Assembly: GCA_900540625.1 (NCBI GenBank)
Contig: UQGP01000001.1
Location: 62,001 to 126,000, forward strand
DNA from: an uncultured Porphyromonadaceae bacterium
Lineage (GTDB): Bacteria > Bacteroidota > Bacteroidia > Bacteroidales > Muribaculaceae
Length of the DNA: 64,000 bases
Direction of reading: 5' to 3'
Shown here piece after piece: positions 1 to 8,784 of this stretch. Below the pieces are notes generated by a model that was given only the letters and a program-made list of their open reading frames with translations, was not told the DNA's origin and made no database searches. How positions within the stretch are numbered: position 1 is the stretch's first letter; every line of letters starts with the position of its first letter. A program made the translations under genes and the position numbers.

Positions 1-328
1 GCGGATACTGATAGACGATGTCATCAAGGGGCAAGCCGAGCCAAAGTCGAAACCTTTCTTTCACAACAAGATAGACCAATTTACCGGCGGCACTATGGAC
101 GGCGCACTATTCCAAGAAAAGGTCATCTACGACAAAGGTACCGAATACACGTTTGACATCTACGTCGAAAACAGTGCCCTCGCCGATGATGACATCGAAA
201 AAGCCTTTGAGCAGAGCCTCCATGACATCTGCACCGGACTGCTACCCCTCGGCGGCATCACCAACCGTGGCAACGGCATTTTCACCGGAACCGCAACTAA
301 AGACAACAAGCCATTATGGACAGAGTAG
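1..328 (+). CDS. Cas7-like RAMP protein of type III CRISPR system (3' end only)
   Basis: The frame is open from the window edge to a TAG, so only the last ~108 residues are seen and the start lies upstream. The visible part has the Csm3/Cmr4-type signature of an FTGGT segment followed by DGALF, and ends in a glycine-rich loop (GGITNRGNGIFTG) typical of RAMP (Cas7-fold) proteins. Such proteins form the crRNA-binding backbone of type III effector complexes, and several cut target RNA. It leads a tight run of type III genes, and its end overlaps the next start by 13 nt. The exact subtype cannot be set without the missing N-terminus and the Cas10 gene, which should lie upstream. Confidence 0.8.
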   Translation, partial: RILIDDVIKGQAEPKSKPFFHNKIDQFTGGTMDGALFQEKVIYDKGTEYTFDIYVENSALADDDIEKAFEQSLHDICTGLLPLGGITNRGNGIFTGTATKDNKPLWTE

Positions 329-741
329 AGAGAATAACAGAAATACCCAAAGCCAATTATCAAGGCTATATCTGGTACAGCGACAGCGAACGGCCCAAAG
401 TCTTCACCGGCGACAAGGCATACGGAGGCTTCAAACCCAACCCGGCAGCCAACCCTTTCATCATTGAAGGCAATCTGTGGGACAAAGCCACCAGCACCTC
501 CATATCCATCCGCTATGTCGATGGCCGGTACTATATACATCGGACGGTACTGACCCCCGAGGAAGTCAACGGCAAGACCGACCACAGCACCGTCAAGACA
601 TTCGTGGCACATCGTATAGACGGATACACATACCTGCGCTTTGTCCAACTATGGGAAACGCGGGAAGACCCTATGTGCGAAGACATGGAAGTACTCGAGC
701 CCTCAAAACCGGTATTCATCGGATTCACTAATAACAATTAA
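316..741 (+). CDS. small type III CRISPR-associated protein, TIGR04423-like
   Basis: This 141-residue soluble protein lies between two RAMP genes, overlapping the first by 13 nt and ending 2 nt before the next, so it is part of the effector operon. Near the N-terminus it has a YQGYIWYSD-type segment followed by a KVF stretch, which I associate with the family TIGR04423 found only in Bacteroidetes type III loci. That assignment is from memory and not searched. No nuclease motif or membrane segment is visible. By size and place it may be a small subunit of the effector complex (a Csm2/Cmr5 role), but this is inference. Confidence 0.6.
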   Translation: MDRVERITEIPKANYQGYIWYSDSERPKVFTGDKAYGGFKPNPAANPFIIEGNLWDKATSTSISIRYVDGRYYIHRTVLTPEEVNGKTDHSTVKTFVAHRIDGYTYLRFVQLWETREDPMCEDMEVLEPSKPVFIGFTNNN

Positions 742-743
742 TC

Positions 744-2678
744 ATGGCACTGACATCACCATATAACTTTGTACCGCTCAACTCAAAAGTCTATATACCT
801 GATTGGTACGGCCTCGTGTCACAAGACATCCCCTTTGAGGACGGCGAAGACGGCTACATCGAACTGACTTGGCACAACGACTCGCCCCTGTTTATCCGAG
901 ATAAGGACAAGGATGACGATGAACACGCGCCAATGAACATAAACGGCCGTTACTTCATCCCCGGCTCCAGCATCAAGGGTATGTTGCGCAATGTCCTCAG
1001 CATCCTTGCCTTCGGCAAAATGGCAGAAGGCGAACAATACAAAGATCAAAAATTTCAAAGGACTGTAATTATAAATAACACGACAGTAGTTAAAGACCGA
1101 AAGTTCTCCATAAAAGATTTAGTAAATAAACGGCAGCCGCAGACAGAAGAGAATAGCGGTAAGCATGATTTATGCGAGCTAATCTTCGGCTGGGTTAGAG
1201 CGGATGGCAAGAATATGAAGGGTCGTGTTCAGGTGGGTAATGCGTTTGCCTCAAAGGATGAAGGCATCGACCTTCTAACTGATAAGACCTTAGTGTTAGG
1301 CCAACCGCAAGCCTCCTATTTCCCGCTATACATAAAACAGGATCAAAATACAGACAAGCCTAAAACATATGATAATGGCGAATCCATTAGTGGAAGGAAG
1401 CGTTATCGTATACATAAAGGTTTTACCGAGACTAAGGATGTCGAACCCGGCGACACCACATCCACGTTTAAGGCAATTCCGGCCGGATGTAACTTCGTAA
1501 CACGCATCAATTTACATAATATGCGACCGGAGGAAATCGGCGCATTATTGTCCGCAATTACGATTCATAATACAAAAGGCATTTACCATAATATCGGAGC
1601 TGCCAAGGCATTCGGTTATGGTAAAATCAGGATAGAAGGAGAAGTCAAATTATTCGGACTCAATTATACGTTGAGTTACTACCTCAAGGCGTTTGAGGAT
1701 ACAATGGAAGGCTTCTACAAACGTGAATACCCAGATTCGAGTAATTATTGGAAGACATCTGAAGAAATAAAGACACTGCTGGGGACTATGGCTGAGCATA
1801 AATACGATGACGTGCGTTTTATGAATCCGAATGAATACAAGGAAGCAAAAAAGAGCAATAAGGGCAAGCTTAACGAGACTACAAGCACCGGACTACAGTC
1901 AATTTCAGTCCAGGAATATGAAAAGCTCAAGAAATCGCACGTCAGCGCATGTGAACTCAAAACATATGCGGATAAAATCATAGAAGAAACCGATGACCTA
2001 CAGCAAAGGATAGAAGCCTTGATTAAGCTAAGCAAGTACATTCGCGAGGCTATCGATTATCGAAAGTTTACACAAGAAAAGAATAATTTCCAAGACATAT
2101 CTTCTATCAATGAACGTCAAAGTCAAATAGAAGACTCAATATATAAACTAAGGCTTGAGCAATTCTATATTTTGCACAAACAAGAGTATGACAAGATAGA
2201 TGAATATCTCACCGGCATAGAAGAACTGATTGCCTTAGGAAAGATGGACTATGTAAATTCTCGGCTTAAATTGGCTAAGGACGCATGCGATTCACTATGT
2301 CAGAGTTTGAACGAGAACGGGCTTACAGACCAGCGTATTATCGATAAGATAGGTCTAATCAACAAATACAAAATACAAGTTGAAAACACGTGTAAGGATT
2401 TGGGCCTTCGCGGAAAACTTGATAAAAAAGACGTCAATGGCGATAATCTTATCAAAGACTGGAAGCTATGCAATAAGATAATTAATCAATATAAGAAAAA
2501 GAAGCCTGACGGGCTTAGTGCGCAAGATATCAACGACATAATCGACAAGGCAAAACGACTATATAAAAGCCAAGACGTCAAATGGCAAAAGAATGGTCAG
2601 AATCGGAATGAGTTGGCCAACCATATCGGCCGTGAGCGTGCCGATGAGCTTTTCAAGGAGTGGGATCAGGGAAAATGA
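744..2678 (+). CDS. TIGR03986-family type III RAMP protein with long helical C-terminal part
   Basis: This 644-residue protein starts with the PYNFVPL segment typical of TIGR03986 RAMP proteins. It contains a GSSIKGMLRN motif near residue 75 (the RAMP 'SSxKG' element) and a glycine-rich NIGAAKAFGYGKI loop near residue 290. These mark a Cas7-fold crRNA-binding subunit. From about residue 340 to the end it turns into a lysine- and glutamate-rich, mostly helical region without RAMP signatures, and the DNA from about 1020 onward is clearly richer in A+T than the start of the gene. The stop overlaps the start of cas6. Its role as a backbone subunit follows from the family; what the tail does is unknown. 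Confidence 0.75.
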   Translation: MALTSPYNFVPLNSKVYIPDWYGLVSQDIPFEDGEDGYIELTWHNDSPLFIRDKDKDDDEHAPMNINGRYFIPGSSIKGMLRNVLSILAFGKMAEGEQYKDQKFQRTVIINNTTVVKDRKFSIKDLVNKRQPQTEENSGKHDLCELIFGWVRADGKNMKGRVQVGNAFASKDEGIDLLTDKTLVLGQPQASYFPLYIKQDQNTDKPKTYDNGESISGRKRYRIHKGFTETKDVEPGDTTSTFKAIPAGCNFVTRINLHNMRPEEIGALLSAITIHNTKGIYHNIGAAKAFGYGKIRIEGEVKLFGLNYTLSYYLKAFEDTMEGFYKREYPDSSNYWKTSEEIKTLLGTMAEHKYDDVRFMNPNEYKEAKKSNKGKLNETTSTGLQSISVQEYEKLKKSHVSACELKTYADKIIEETDDLQQRIEALIKLSKYIREAIDYRKFTQEKNNFQDISSINERQSQIEDSIYKLRLEQFYILHKQEYDKIDEYLTGIEELIALGKMDYVNSRLKLAKDACDSLCQSLNENGLTDQRIIDKIGLINKYKIQVENTCKDLGLRGKLDKKDVNGDNLIKDWKLCNKIINQYKKKKPDGLSAQDINDIIDKAKRLYKSQDVKWQKNGQNRNELANHIGRERADELFKEWDQGK

Positions 2679-3352
2679 ACGATATGGGAGGCAAGATGGT
2701 GACGACGCTTGTCGCGAGGTACGACACGGAGATTACGGAGAGGGAGATACCCTATCTGCGCGGCGCTGTCATCCAAGCCGCCGGGCGCGACAACGTACTG
2801 TTGCACAACCACGTGGACGAACGCTTGCGTTACAGCTACCCTATGGTGCAGTACAAGCGCCTTGATGGACGGGCTGCCATAGTGTGCATCGATACGGGCC
2901 TCGAGGCCATCCGCGACATCATCGCCCTCAACCTGCCGCAGGTGCGGCTCGGACGCCGCATCACGGCGCTGCCAGCCCCGACACTCGAACTCGAAGAAAC
3001 CGAAGTAGCTCTCACCGATGAAACCTTCACCTATCAGGCTACGCGCTACTTCCCGCTCAATCAGGACAACCATCGCCGCTATAACGCCACCGACAGCATC
3101 GTCGAGCGCTACCGACTTGTCGAGCAATGTATCGTAGGCAATATTCTATCTTTTGCCAAAGGCATAGGCGTATTCTTCGATGGCACAGTAACGGCACAAC
3201 TCATCGCCGTATCCCACACCGAGCTATACGACTTCAAAGACATCAAATTACGCGGCTTCGACCTCGTCTTCAAGACAAACGTCCGCATGCCATCCTACAT
3301 CGGCCTTGGCAAGCACGCCAGCCTCGGCGCCGGCACCATCATCCAAATATAA
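2675..3352 (+). CDS. cas6: CRISPR endoribonuclease Cas6
   Basis: About 225 residues. The C-terminus carries the glycine-rich loop typical of Cas6 (GLGKHASLGAGTI), preceded by a beta-strand ending FKTNVRMPSYIG. Cas6 cuts the precursor CRISPR transcript within the repeats to give crRNAs. I chose the ATG whose TGA overlap couples it to the preceding RAMP gene; in-frame ATGs at 2660, 2684 and 2696 are alternatives. A histidine near residue 40 (LLHNHVDE) could be catalytic, but this was not tested. The base composition is GC-rich compared with the end of the gene before it and the two genes after it. Confidence 0.75.
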   Translation: MNDMGGKMVTTLVARYDTEITEREIPYLRGAVIQAAGRDNVLLHNHVDERLRYSYPMVQYKRLDGRAAIVCIDTGLEAIRDIIALNLPQVRLGRRITALPAPTLELEETEVALTDETFTYQATRYFPLNQDNHRRYNATDSIVERYRLVEQCIVGNILSFAKGIGVFFDGTVTAQLIAVSHTELYDFKDIKLRGFDLVFKTNVRMPSYIGLGKHASLGAGTIIQI

Positions 3353-3358
3353 CAACAT

Positions 3359-4477
3359 ATGAAGAACGTACATATCACATTAGTGGGCAAGGAAGCTCTA
3401 CCTGTATTCTATCCCATATATGAATACCATCCTGACATCATATATCTTATTGGGACAAAAGAGTCAAGGGTCGCAATGGCCAACCTATGCGCGACAATTA
3501 AACAAATGGGCATGGAATGCGTACAGGAAAAGCTCAAAGACGCATATGACGCAAATGAGAGTAGACGTAAATGCGACAGCATTATAGCTGATGAAGGGTT
3601 CGACTGCACGTACACTTTCAACCTGACAGGAGGAGCAAAGCCAATGGCTCTCGGAGCAATGTGGTCAGCAATTCTGCATAATTGTGAGATGATATATACC
3701 GAATCTAAAAATTACATCAACATCCGTACATCTGAGAAGACTCCGCTTCAAAAACACCTGCCCTCTGAACTCATATTTATGCTTCAAGGCCAAAAGCTAA
3801 AAAGCTATAACCAATACACACCCGACCCTGAACGCAGCAAATGCGCAGAAGAAGTCCGCAATCAAGTATTTGATCCATACAAGAGAGAGGTGCTTGACCT
3901 TCTTAAAGCGGAATATGACCGCAACATAAATCATATAAATAGTCCTTTCTCTTGTGGACCAGTGTCATACAAAAAGGATGGGACAAATACAATCATAGCA
4001 TATAACGATGATGAGATATTCCAAAGTGATTACCCAGAGGCAGATATGCTTTTATTCGAAGGTCGATGGTGGGAGACGCTCGTTGCCGATGCTATCTACA
4101 AATGGGCTAAGGATAAGTACGATGTTTGGACCAGTGTAGTGTTTGATCCCCAAAAAGAAGATTATACAAGAGATGGCATCAAAATAACAAAAAACGAAAT
4201 TGATATATTAGTCAATTTGGGGAACAAGTTCCTCTTTGTCGAATGCAAATCCAATTCTTTCAATCAAGACGATATCTACAAACTTAACCGCGTCACACAA
4301 ACCTATGGAAGCGATAAATCAAAAGGAGTGTTAATTGCCTATAGGATCTTCTCAAGAATTAGATCCAATTTAAGAGAAAAGGCGACAGACAATAAGGTTG
4401 ACATTCTCACCTTTGATAACGACTTCAGCAATCTTGACTGCGAATTAACAAGAGTCATCAACACCCTCAAAGCATAA
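3359..4477 (+). CDS. card1: Card1/Can2-like CARF nuclease (DUF1887)
   Basis: 372 residues. The N-terminal ~140 residues look like a CARF domain, with a strand-turn near the start and the FNLTGGAKPMALGA loop expected to contact a cyclic oligoadenylate ligand. The C-terminal half has a PD-(D/E)xK nuclease signature: E280-I-D282, then a strand ending in E295-C-K297. Card1 and Can2 enzymes of this architecture nick or degrade nucleic acid when cyclic tetra-adenylate binds. The gene lies 6 nt after cas6 and 4 nt before the next CARF gene, so it is co-expressed with the effector complex. The gene is AT-rich relative to cas6 and cas1, compatible with its having joined the locus separately. Confidence 0.85.
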   Translation: MKNVHITLVGKEALPVFYPIYEYHPDIIYLIGTKESRVAMANLCATIKQMGMECVQEKLKDAYDANESRRKCDSIIADEGFDCTYTFNLTGGAKPMALGAMWSAILHNCEMIYTESKNYINIRTSEKTPLQKHLPSELIFMLQGQKLKSYNQYTPDPERSKCAEEVRNQVFDPYKREVLDLLKAEYDRNINHINSPFSCGPVSYKKDGTNTIIAYNDDEIFQSDYPEADMLLFEGRWWETLVADAIYKWAKDKYDVWTSVVFDPQKEDYTRDGIKITKNEIDILVNLGNKFLFVECKSNSFNQDDIYKLNRVTQTYGSDKSKGVLIAYRIFSRIRSNLREKATDNKVDILTFDNDFSNLDCELTRVINTLKA

Positions 4478-4481
4478 GAGC

Positions 4482-6152
4482 ATGGCACGCAAAGTATTTA
4501 TATCTGTCCTCGGGACTGGGTCCTATAAGGAGTGTATATATGCATTGGGCGACACCCAATACGACAAAACCCGTTTTATTCAAAAGGCTACATTGCAAAT
4601 GCTTGATGTCAAGGAGCAATGGACTGAATACGACCACATATATATTGTGATGACAGATGGCTCACAAGAAAAAAACTGGGAAACAAGGACTGATAATGGA
4701 GAGCCTAAAATCGGTCTGGCCGACACATTGAAAGAAATGCATCTTTCCACACCAATAGAGACTATAAGAATACCGGACGGAAATAACGAAGACGAGATAT
4801 GGCAAATCTTCAGTGATATATATAAGGTATTGAATGATGAAGACGAGCTATACTTCGACCTCACACATGGCTTCAGATACCTCCCGATGTTGGTATTGGT
4901 ACTCGGCAACTATGCCAAATTCTTGAAAAATACCATAGTCAAGAGTATAACATATGGCAACTATGAATCTCGTGATAAAGAGACAAATATAGCTCCTATC
5001 ATCAATATCACTCCGTTGGCCGCCCTCCAAGACTGGACAAACGCCGCTGCCGACTATCTTGAGCATGGCGATGCAACGAAGCTAAAAAATTGCGCAGATA
5101 AGCCGCTGATCACCATTGCTCGAGAAACAAAAGGGCAAGACCAAGATGCGACAACACTCATAAAGTTGTCTAAACAATTATATGAGTTTAGCAATCTGAT
5201 TTCATTCAACCGAGGTGATGAAATAATTATAGGCAAACAAAGCGAACAAATAAAGGCACTTTTAGAAAAAGCAGATGCCGAATATATCCGTCCAATGGGG
5301 CCCTTGTTTAAACAGATCGCGAAATCTGTTAGAAATTTTAATCCCGATAGTCCCGAAAATATGATTGAGGCTTCGCGACTATGTTTGGATCACAGCGATT
5401 TTCAAGCATCTATCACATTGCTCCAAGAGGGAATAGTATCTATGCTATGTCGTAAATTCCATCTTGACGTTAAAGACAAAGGTGATAGAGAAATTGCGAC
5501 ACAAGCCTTAAACAAGCTTGGACTGGAACTACAGAATAAAGAATACAGGCCGCTATCGCCTTATAAAGAAACGATTATTAAGCGAATCATTGACAGTGGT
5601 ATAATATCTTCAGAATTAGCCAACCAATGGAACAAGATAACAGAAGACCGAAACGACTTTAATCATGCCGGTCTTCGAGCGAGCTATAAAGATGCTGAAA
5701 CATTGCGCAATAATATAAGCTCTTATCTTTCGGCTGTTTGCGATGAAATCTCTGCGATTAAAGCCTATGTTCCTGGCACTCCCCCGTTACTCGTCAACCT
5801 GTCCAACCATCCATATAAGGATTGGTCGGAAGACCAGAAAAAAGCCGCAGAAAAGTATGGAGAAGTACAGGATATGGCATTTCCAGAAATAGACCCGGCG
5901 ATGAAAATTGACAAAATCAAAAAGGAGATTGCCGTAGCTCAAATAGATGAGATAAAAAATATGTGTAAGGAACGTAGAGTCACCGTTCACATAATGGGTG
6001 AGATGTCCTATACTTTTTATGTCGTTTCACAACTAAAAGCTTTTGGCATTCGCTGCATTTGTTCGACGAGTGAGCGCGACACAGAAGACCTCGGCGGAGG
6101 CGAAAAGAAGGTCTCGTTCCACTTCAAGCGCTTCCGCGACTACGACTGCTAA
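4482..6152 (+). CDS. CARF-HEPN ribonuclease, TIGR02221/Csx2-like, with extra C-terminal module
   Basis: 556 residues. The N-terminus (KVFISVLGTGSYKEC) and the DLTHGFRYLPML loop near residue 128 fit the CARF sensor of Csx1/Csx2 (TIGR02221) proteins. R390-NDFN-H395 matches the R-x4-H active site of HEPN RNases. Such proteins degrade RNA when activated by cyclic oligoadenylate from Cas10. After the HEPN region there is a linker and a separate ~60-residue module (VHIMGEMSYTFYVV to FKRFRDYDC) that does not belong to the CARF-HEPN fold. The stop is followed by a small GGAGGTGG/CCACCTCC hairpin at 6163-6187 without a T tract, before cas1. Confidence 0.8.
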   Translation: MARKVFISVLGTGSYKECIYALGDTQYDKTRFIQKATLQMLDVKEQWTEYDHIYIVMTDGSQEKNWETRTDNGEPKIGLADTLKEMHLSTPIETIRIPDGNNEDEIWQIFSDIYKVLNDEDELYFDLTHGFRYLPMLVLVLGNYAKFLKNTIVKSITYGNYESRDKETNIAPIINITPLAALQDWTNAAADYLEHGDATKLKNCADKPLITIARETKGQDQDATTLIKLSKQLYEFSNLISFNRGDEIIIGKQSEQIKALLEKADAEYIRPMGPLFKQIAKSVRNFNPDSPENMIEASRLCLDHSDFQASITLLQEGIVSMLCRKFHLDVKDKGDREIATQALNKLGLELQNKEYRPLSPYKETIIKRIIDSGIISSELANQWNKITEDRNDFNHAGLRASYKDAETLRNNISSYLSAVCDEISAIKAYVPGTPPLLVNLSNHPYKDWSEDQKKAAEKYGEVQDMAFPEIDPAMKIDKIKKEIAVAQIDEIKNMCKERRVTVHIMGEMSYTFYVVSQLKAFGIRCICSTSERDTEDLGGGEKKVSFHFKRFRDYDC

Positions 6153-6269
6153 CTCCGATGGCGGAGGTGGTAAACATTGCCACCTCCACCTCGGCAGCGA
6201 CATTTCATATCTCGGCTATTATCGCCATACCGGCCGTACAGGCCATCCTTTTCACACAAATTATCATCT

Positions 6270-7265
6270 ATGGAACTTGTCATCAACACCTATGGCGTTT
6301 CTATCAGCCGCGACAACGAAGGCTTCGTCATCAGCAACGCCGACGGCCGCCAGCGCGTCCCGGTGGTCGGCATCGACTCGATACAGATTGGGAAAGGCGC
6401 CCAAATCACCAGCGATGCCGTGATGCTTGCCGTCGAGCACGAAATCGAAGTAATCTTTACTGATAAATCCGGTCAACCGCTGGCGCGCATTTGGAGCCCG
6501 AAATACGGGTCAATATCCACCATACGCAAAGGGCAGTTGACATTCTCGTTCTCGTCCGATGCCGTGGCGTGGATCAAGGATGTCATTTTGCGCAAAATCG
6601 AGAACCAGCAAGCACTACTACTGATGCTTGCTGCCGATGACGCGAAGCTCGAGCTGAGCCAAAGCACCGACAAAGCCATACGCCGACTCGAAGACTATCG
6701 CACCAAAATACGCACCATCGAAGGCGACATAGTCAGTGACATCGCCCCTACCTTGCGCGGCTGGGAAGGTGTGGCCTCCAAGATTTATTTCGAGGCCCTG
6801 GCCGGTTTCATGCCCGAGCAATACCATTTTGAGAAGCGTACGCGCCAGCCCGCCACCGACATCACCAATGCGATGCTCAATTACGGCTACGGACTGCTGT
6901 ACGGCCGCATCGAGGGAGCTCTCATCAAAGCCGGCATAGATCCATACATCGGCATTATGCACCGCGACGACTACAACCGCCCGGTACTGGTCTACGATGT
7001 CATCGAAATATACCGCGTTTGGGTAGACTATGTAGTCGTACGCCTACTATCACAACAAGCTATCACCGAGGATCATTACTCCGTACACGATGACGGTTCA
7101 TACTGGATGGAAGCACTGGGCCGACGCATACTCATCCAATCGCTCAACGACTACCTTGATGAAGTCGTAGCAGACAGTTCAATGCCACGCAGTCGCATGA
7201 CACAAATCACACTATACGCCCAAAGTCTTGCCCAACGTTTCAAACGCTATAACCAAGCACTATGA
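6270..7265 (+). CDS. cas1: CRISPR integrase Cas1
   Basis: 331 residues starting MELVINTYGVSI, the usual Cas1 beginning; the 31 residues open upstream are out of keeping with the family and are left out. The metal-binding triad is visible: the glutamate in LRGWEGVASK, the histidine in GIMHRDDYNRP and the aspartate/glutamate in VYDVIEIYRV. Cas1 with Cas2 inserts new spacers at the array leader. The length is normal for a stand-alone Cas1, with no reverse transcriptase or Cas6 fusion. The stop overlaps the PrimPol start by 4 nt, so the two are translationally coupled. There is a 117-nt gap upstream with no clear promoter. Confidence 0.95.
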   Translation: MELVINTYGVSISRDNEGFVISNADGRQRVPVVGIDSIQIGKGAQITSDAVMLAVEHEIEVIFTDKSGQPLARIWSPKYGSISTIRKGQLTFSFSSDAVAWIKDVILRKIENQQALLLMLAADDAKLELSQSTDKAIRRLEDYRTKIRTIEGDIVSDIAPTLRGWEGVASKIYFEALAGFMPEQYHFEKRTRQPATDITNAMLNYGYGLLYGRIEGALIKAGIDPYIGIMHRDDYNRPVLVYDVIEIYRVWVDYVVVRLLSQQAITEDHYSVHDDGSYWMEALGRRILIQSLNDYLDEVVADSSMPRSRMTQITLYAQSLAQRFKRYNQAL

Positions 7266-8287
7266 TTTCCGCCGCTCGAAATATCCGTGACACCGCCGAG
7301 GCTTTGGTCAAAATGCCATTAAGGCATGTATACGACGCGCTACGCAACCCACGCCCCGATATCACAGCCATGCTCAACCAGATACGCGTGGCACACGCTC
7401 TCGATCCTTCGCGTTATCCGGCACTGAAATCTCAGTTGCCATACTTTGTATGCGCCATCTTCAATCCCCCATACCGTCGTAGCGCCAATTTCGCATACAC
7501 CGAATACTTTATCATCGACATCGACCATGTGTCCGAACAAGGACTTACTATCCAAAGTCTCAGACAACGCATATCCGCCGATAGCCACACTCTGCTATGC
7601 TTTGTTTCGCCCGGAGGCGATGGTCTCAAAGTGGTCATGCAGCTATCCGAAAAATGCTACGATCCGGGGCTCTACAAAGTATTCTACCAAACGTTTGCCG
7701 CAACTTTTGCACGACAATACGATATCGCACAAGCCGTAGACGCCAAGACCTGCGATGTCACGCGCGCCTGCTTCATGAGTGCCGATCCCGAAGCATACTA
7801 CAATCCGGAGGCTGAACCCGTGGCTATCAGCTACTACATCGATCTAACGGCAGACCTACGCAAAGCCGCTAAAACCAAGCACGAGACCTATGCCCAAAAG
7901 TCCGACGGCACACCGGACGCAGCAAACGTTCACGACACGACCGAACCTCCGGACGATGTCATCGCAGCAATCAAACGGAAACTCGATATAGGCAGAAAGA
8001 CCATACCTCAAAAACCTACGGCATACGTACCGGACGAGCTCACTCAGATTATAGACGACCTGCGCACATTCATCGAGTCTTTCGGTATAACCGTCAGCGG
8101 CATCGACAACATCCAGTACGGCAAAAAGATACGCACCAATATCGCTGCAAAAAAGGCCGAGACAAACCTGTTTTATGGCCGGCGTGGGTATTCCGTCATC
8201 CAGTCGCCACGCTCAGGCACAGATGCCGAAGCCAACAAACTCACCGCCGACATAATTCGCCAATATCTGGCAGAACATAATCTCTGA
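7262..8287 (+). CDS. CRISPR-associated primase-polymerase (CAPP), BT4734-type
   Basis: 341 residues. The N-terminal domain resembles the BT4734/VirE-N PrimPol-like family. D86-I-D88 within FIIDIDHV is the metal-binding DxD, SPGGDGLK near residue 117 matches the nucleotide-binding motif, and TRACFMSADP near residue 168 is the third conserved block. PrimPols encoded next to cas1 and cas2 in type III loci have been reported as CAPPs, active in priming and extending nucleic acid and implicated in adaptation. A linker leads to a C-terminal ~90-residue domain (NIQYGKKIRTN, LFYGRRGYSVIQSPR) whose function I do not know. The ATGA overlap with cas1 and the 5-nt gap to cas2 place it in the adaptation unit. 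Confidence 0.8.
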   Translation: MISAARNIRDTAEALVKMPLRHVYDALRNPRPDITAMLNQIRVAHALDPSRYPALKSQLPYFVCAIFNPPYRRSANFAYTEYFIIDIDHVSEQGLTIQSLRQRISADSHTLLCFVSPGGDGLKVVMQLSEKCYDPGLYKVFYQTFAATFARQYDIAQAVDAKTCDVTRACFMSADPEAYYNPEAEPVAISYYIDLTADLRKAAKTKHETYAQKSDGTPDAANVHDTTEPPDDVIAAIKRKLDIGRKTIPQKPTAYVPDELTQIIDDLRTFIESFGITVSGIDNIQYGKKIRTNIAAKKAETNLFYGRRGYSVIQSPRSGTDAEANKLTADIIRQYLAEHNL

Positions 8288-8292
8288 CCATA

Positions 8293-8784
8293 ATGGCGCG
8301 TAAACCAAAGCCACCACTATCCTTAGCCGAGCAGATGCAGAAAATCATCAATGCTCGCCTAAAACTGCCCCCTCGCGAATACGACAATGAAGATGATAAC
8401 GACATAGACCTTGATATCGGTTCGCTTGAACAACGCATCCAAAAAATCTTAGGCATCGTCCGCAACACCAAAACAAAAGACAACCACATGGTATTCTTCG
8501 TGATGTATGATATACGTAGCAACAAGGTTCGACGGCTCGTATTCAAGTACCTTACACGCAAAGGCTGTACACCGATACAACGGTCAATATTCCTGGCCGA
8601 AGCGCCTATGGATGTATTCCGGCAAATTCAGTCTGACCTTGCCGAGGTGCAGCAAGCATACGAAAACAAAGACAGCATAATCGTATTGCCAATCACCACA
8701 GACTACCTACGTATGATGAAAATCATCGGTCAACACATTGCCGTGGACGTCATCACTCATAACAAATCCACACTATTCTTCTAA
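8293..8784 (+). CDS. cas2: Cas2 with N-terminal extension
   Basis: 163 residues, against the usual ~90-100. The last ~95 residues are a standard Cas2: the first strand FFVMYDI contains the metal-binding aspartate D73, followed by RRLVFKYLTRKGC and a final strand region. The first ~65 residues are charged and helical (KPPLSLAEQMQKIINARLK, then an acidic DNEDDNDID run) and have no Cas2 counterpart. Cas2 bridges two Cas1 dimers in the integrase. The gene is complete. Immediately after its stop, sequence of a different kind begins: the giant minus-strand frame, which runs 32 nt into the cas2 3' end. Confidence 0.88.
   Translation: MARKPKPPLSLAEQMQKIINARLKLPPREYDNEDDNDIDLDIGSLEQRIQKILGIVRNTKTKDNHMVFFVMYDIRSNKVRRLVFKYLTRKGCTPIQRSIFLAEAPMDVFRQIQSDLAEVQQAYENKDSIIVLPITTDYLRMMKIIGQHIAVDVITHNKSTLFF

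Noticed and set aside
6163..6187. GGAGGTGG/CCACCTCC hairpin as a terminator before cas1
   Set aside because: There is no T tract, and cas1 follows in the same direction with no clear promoter of its own.
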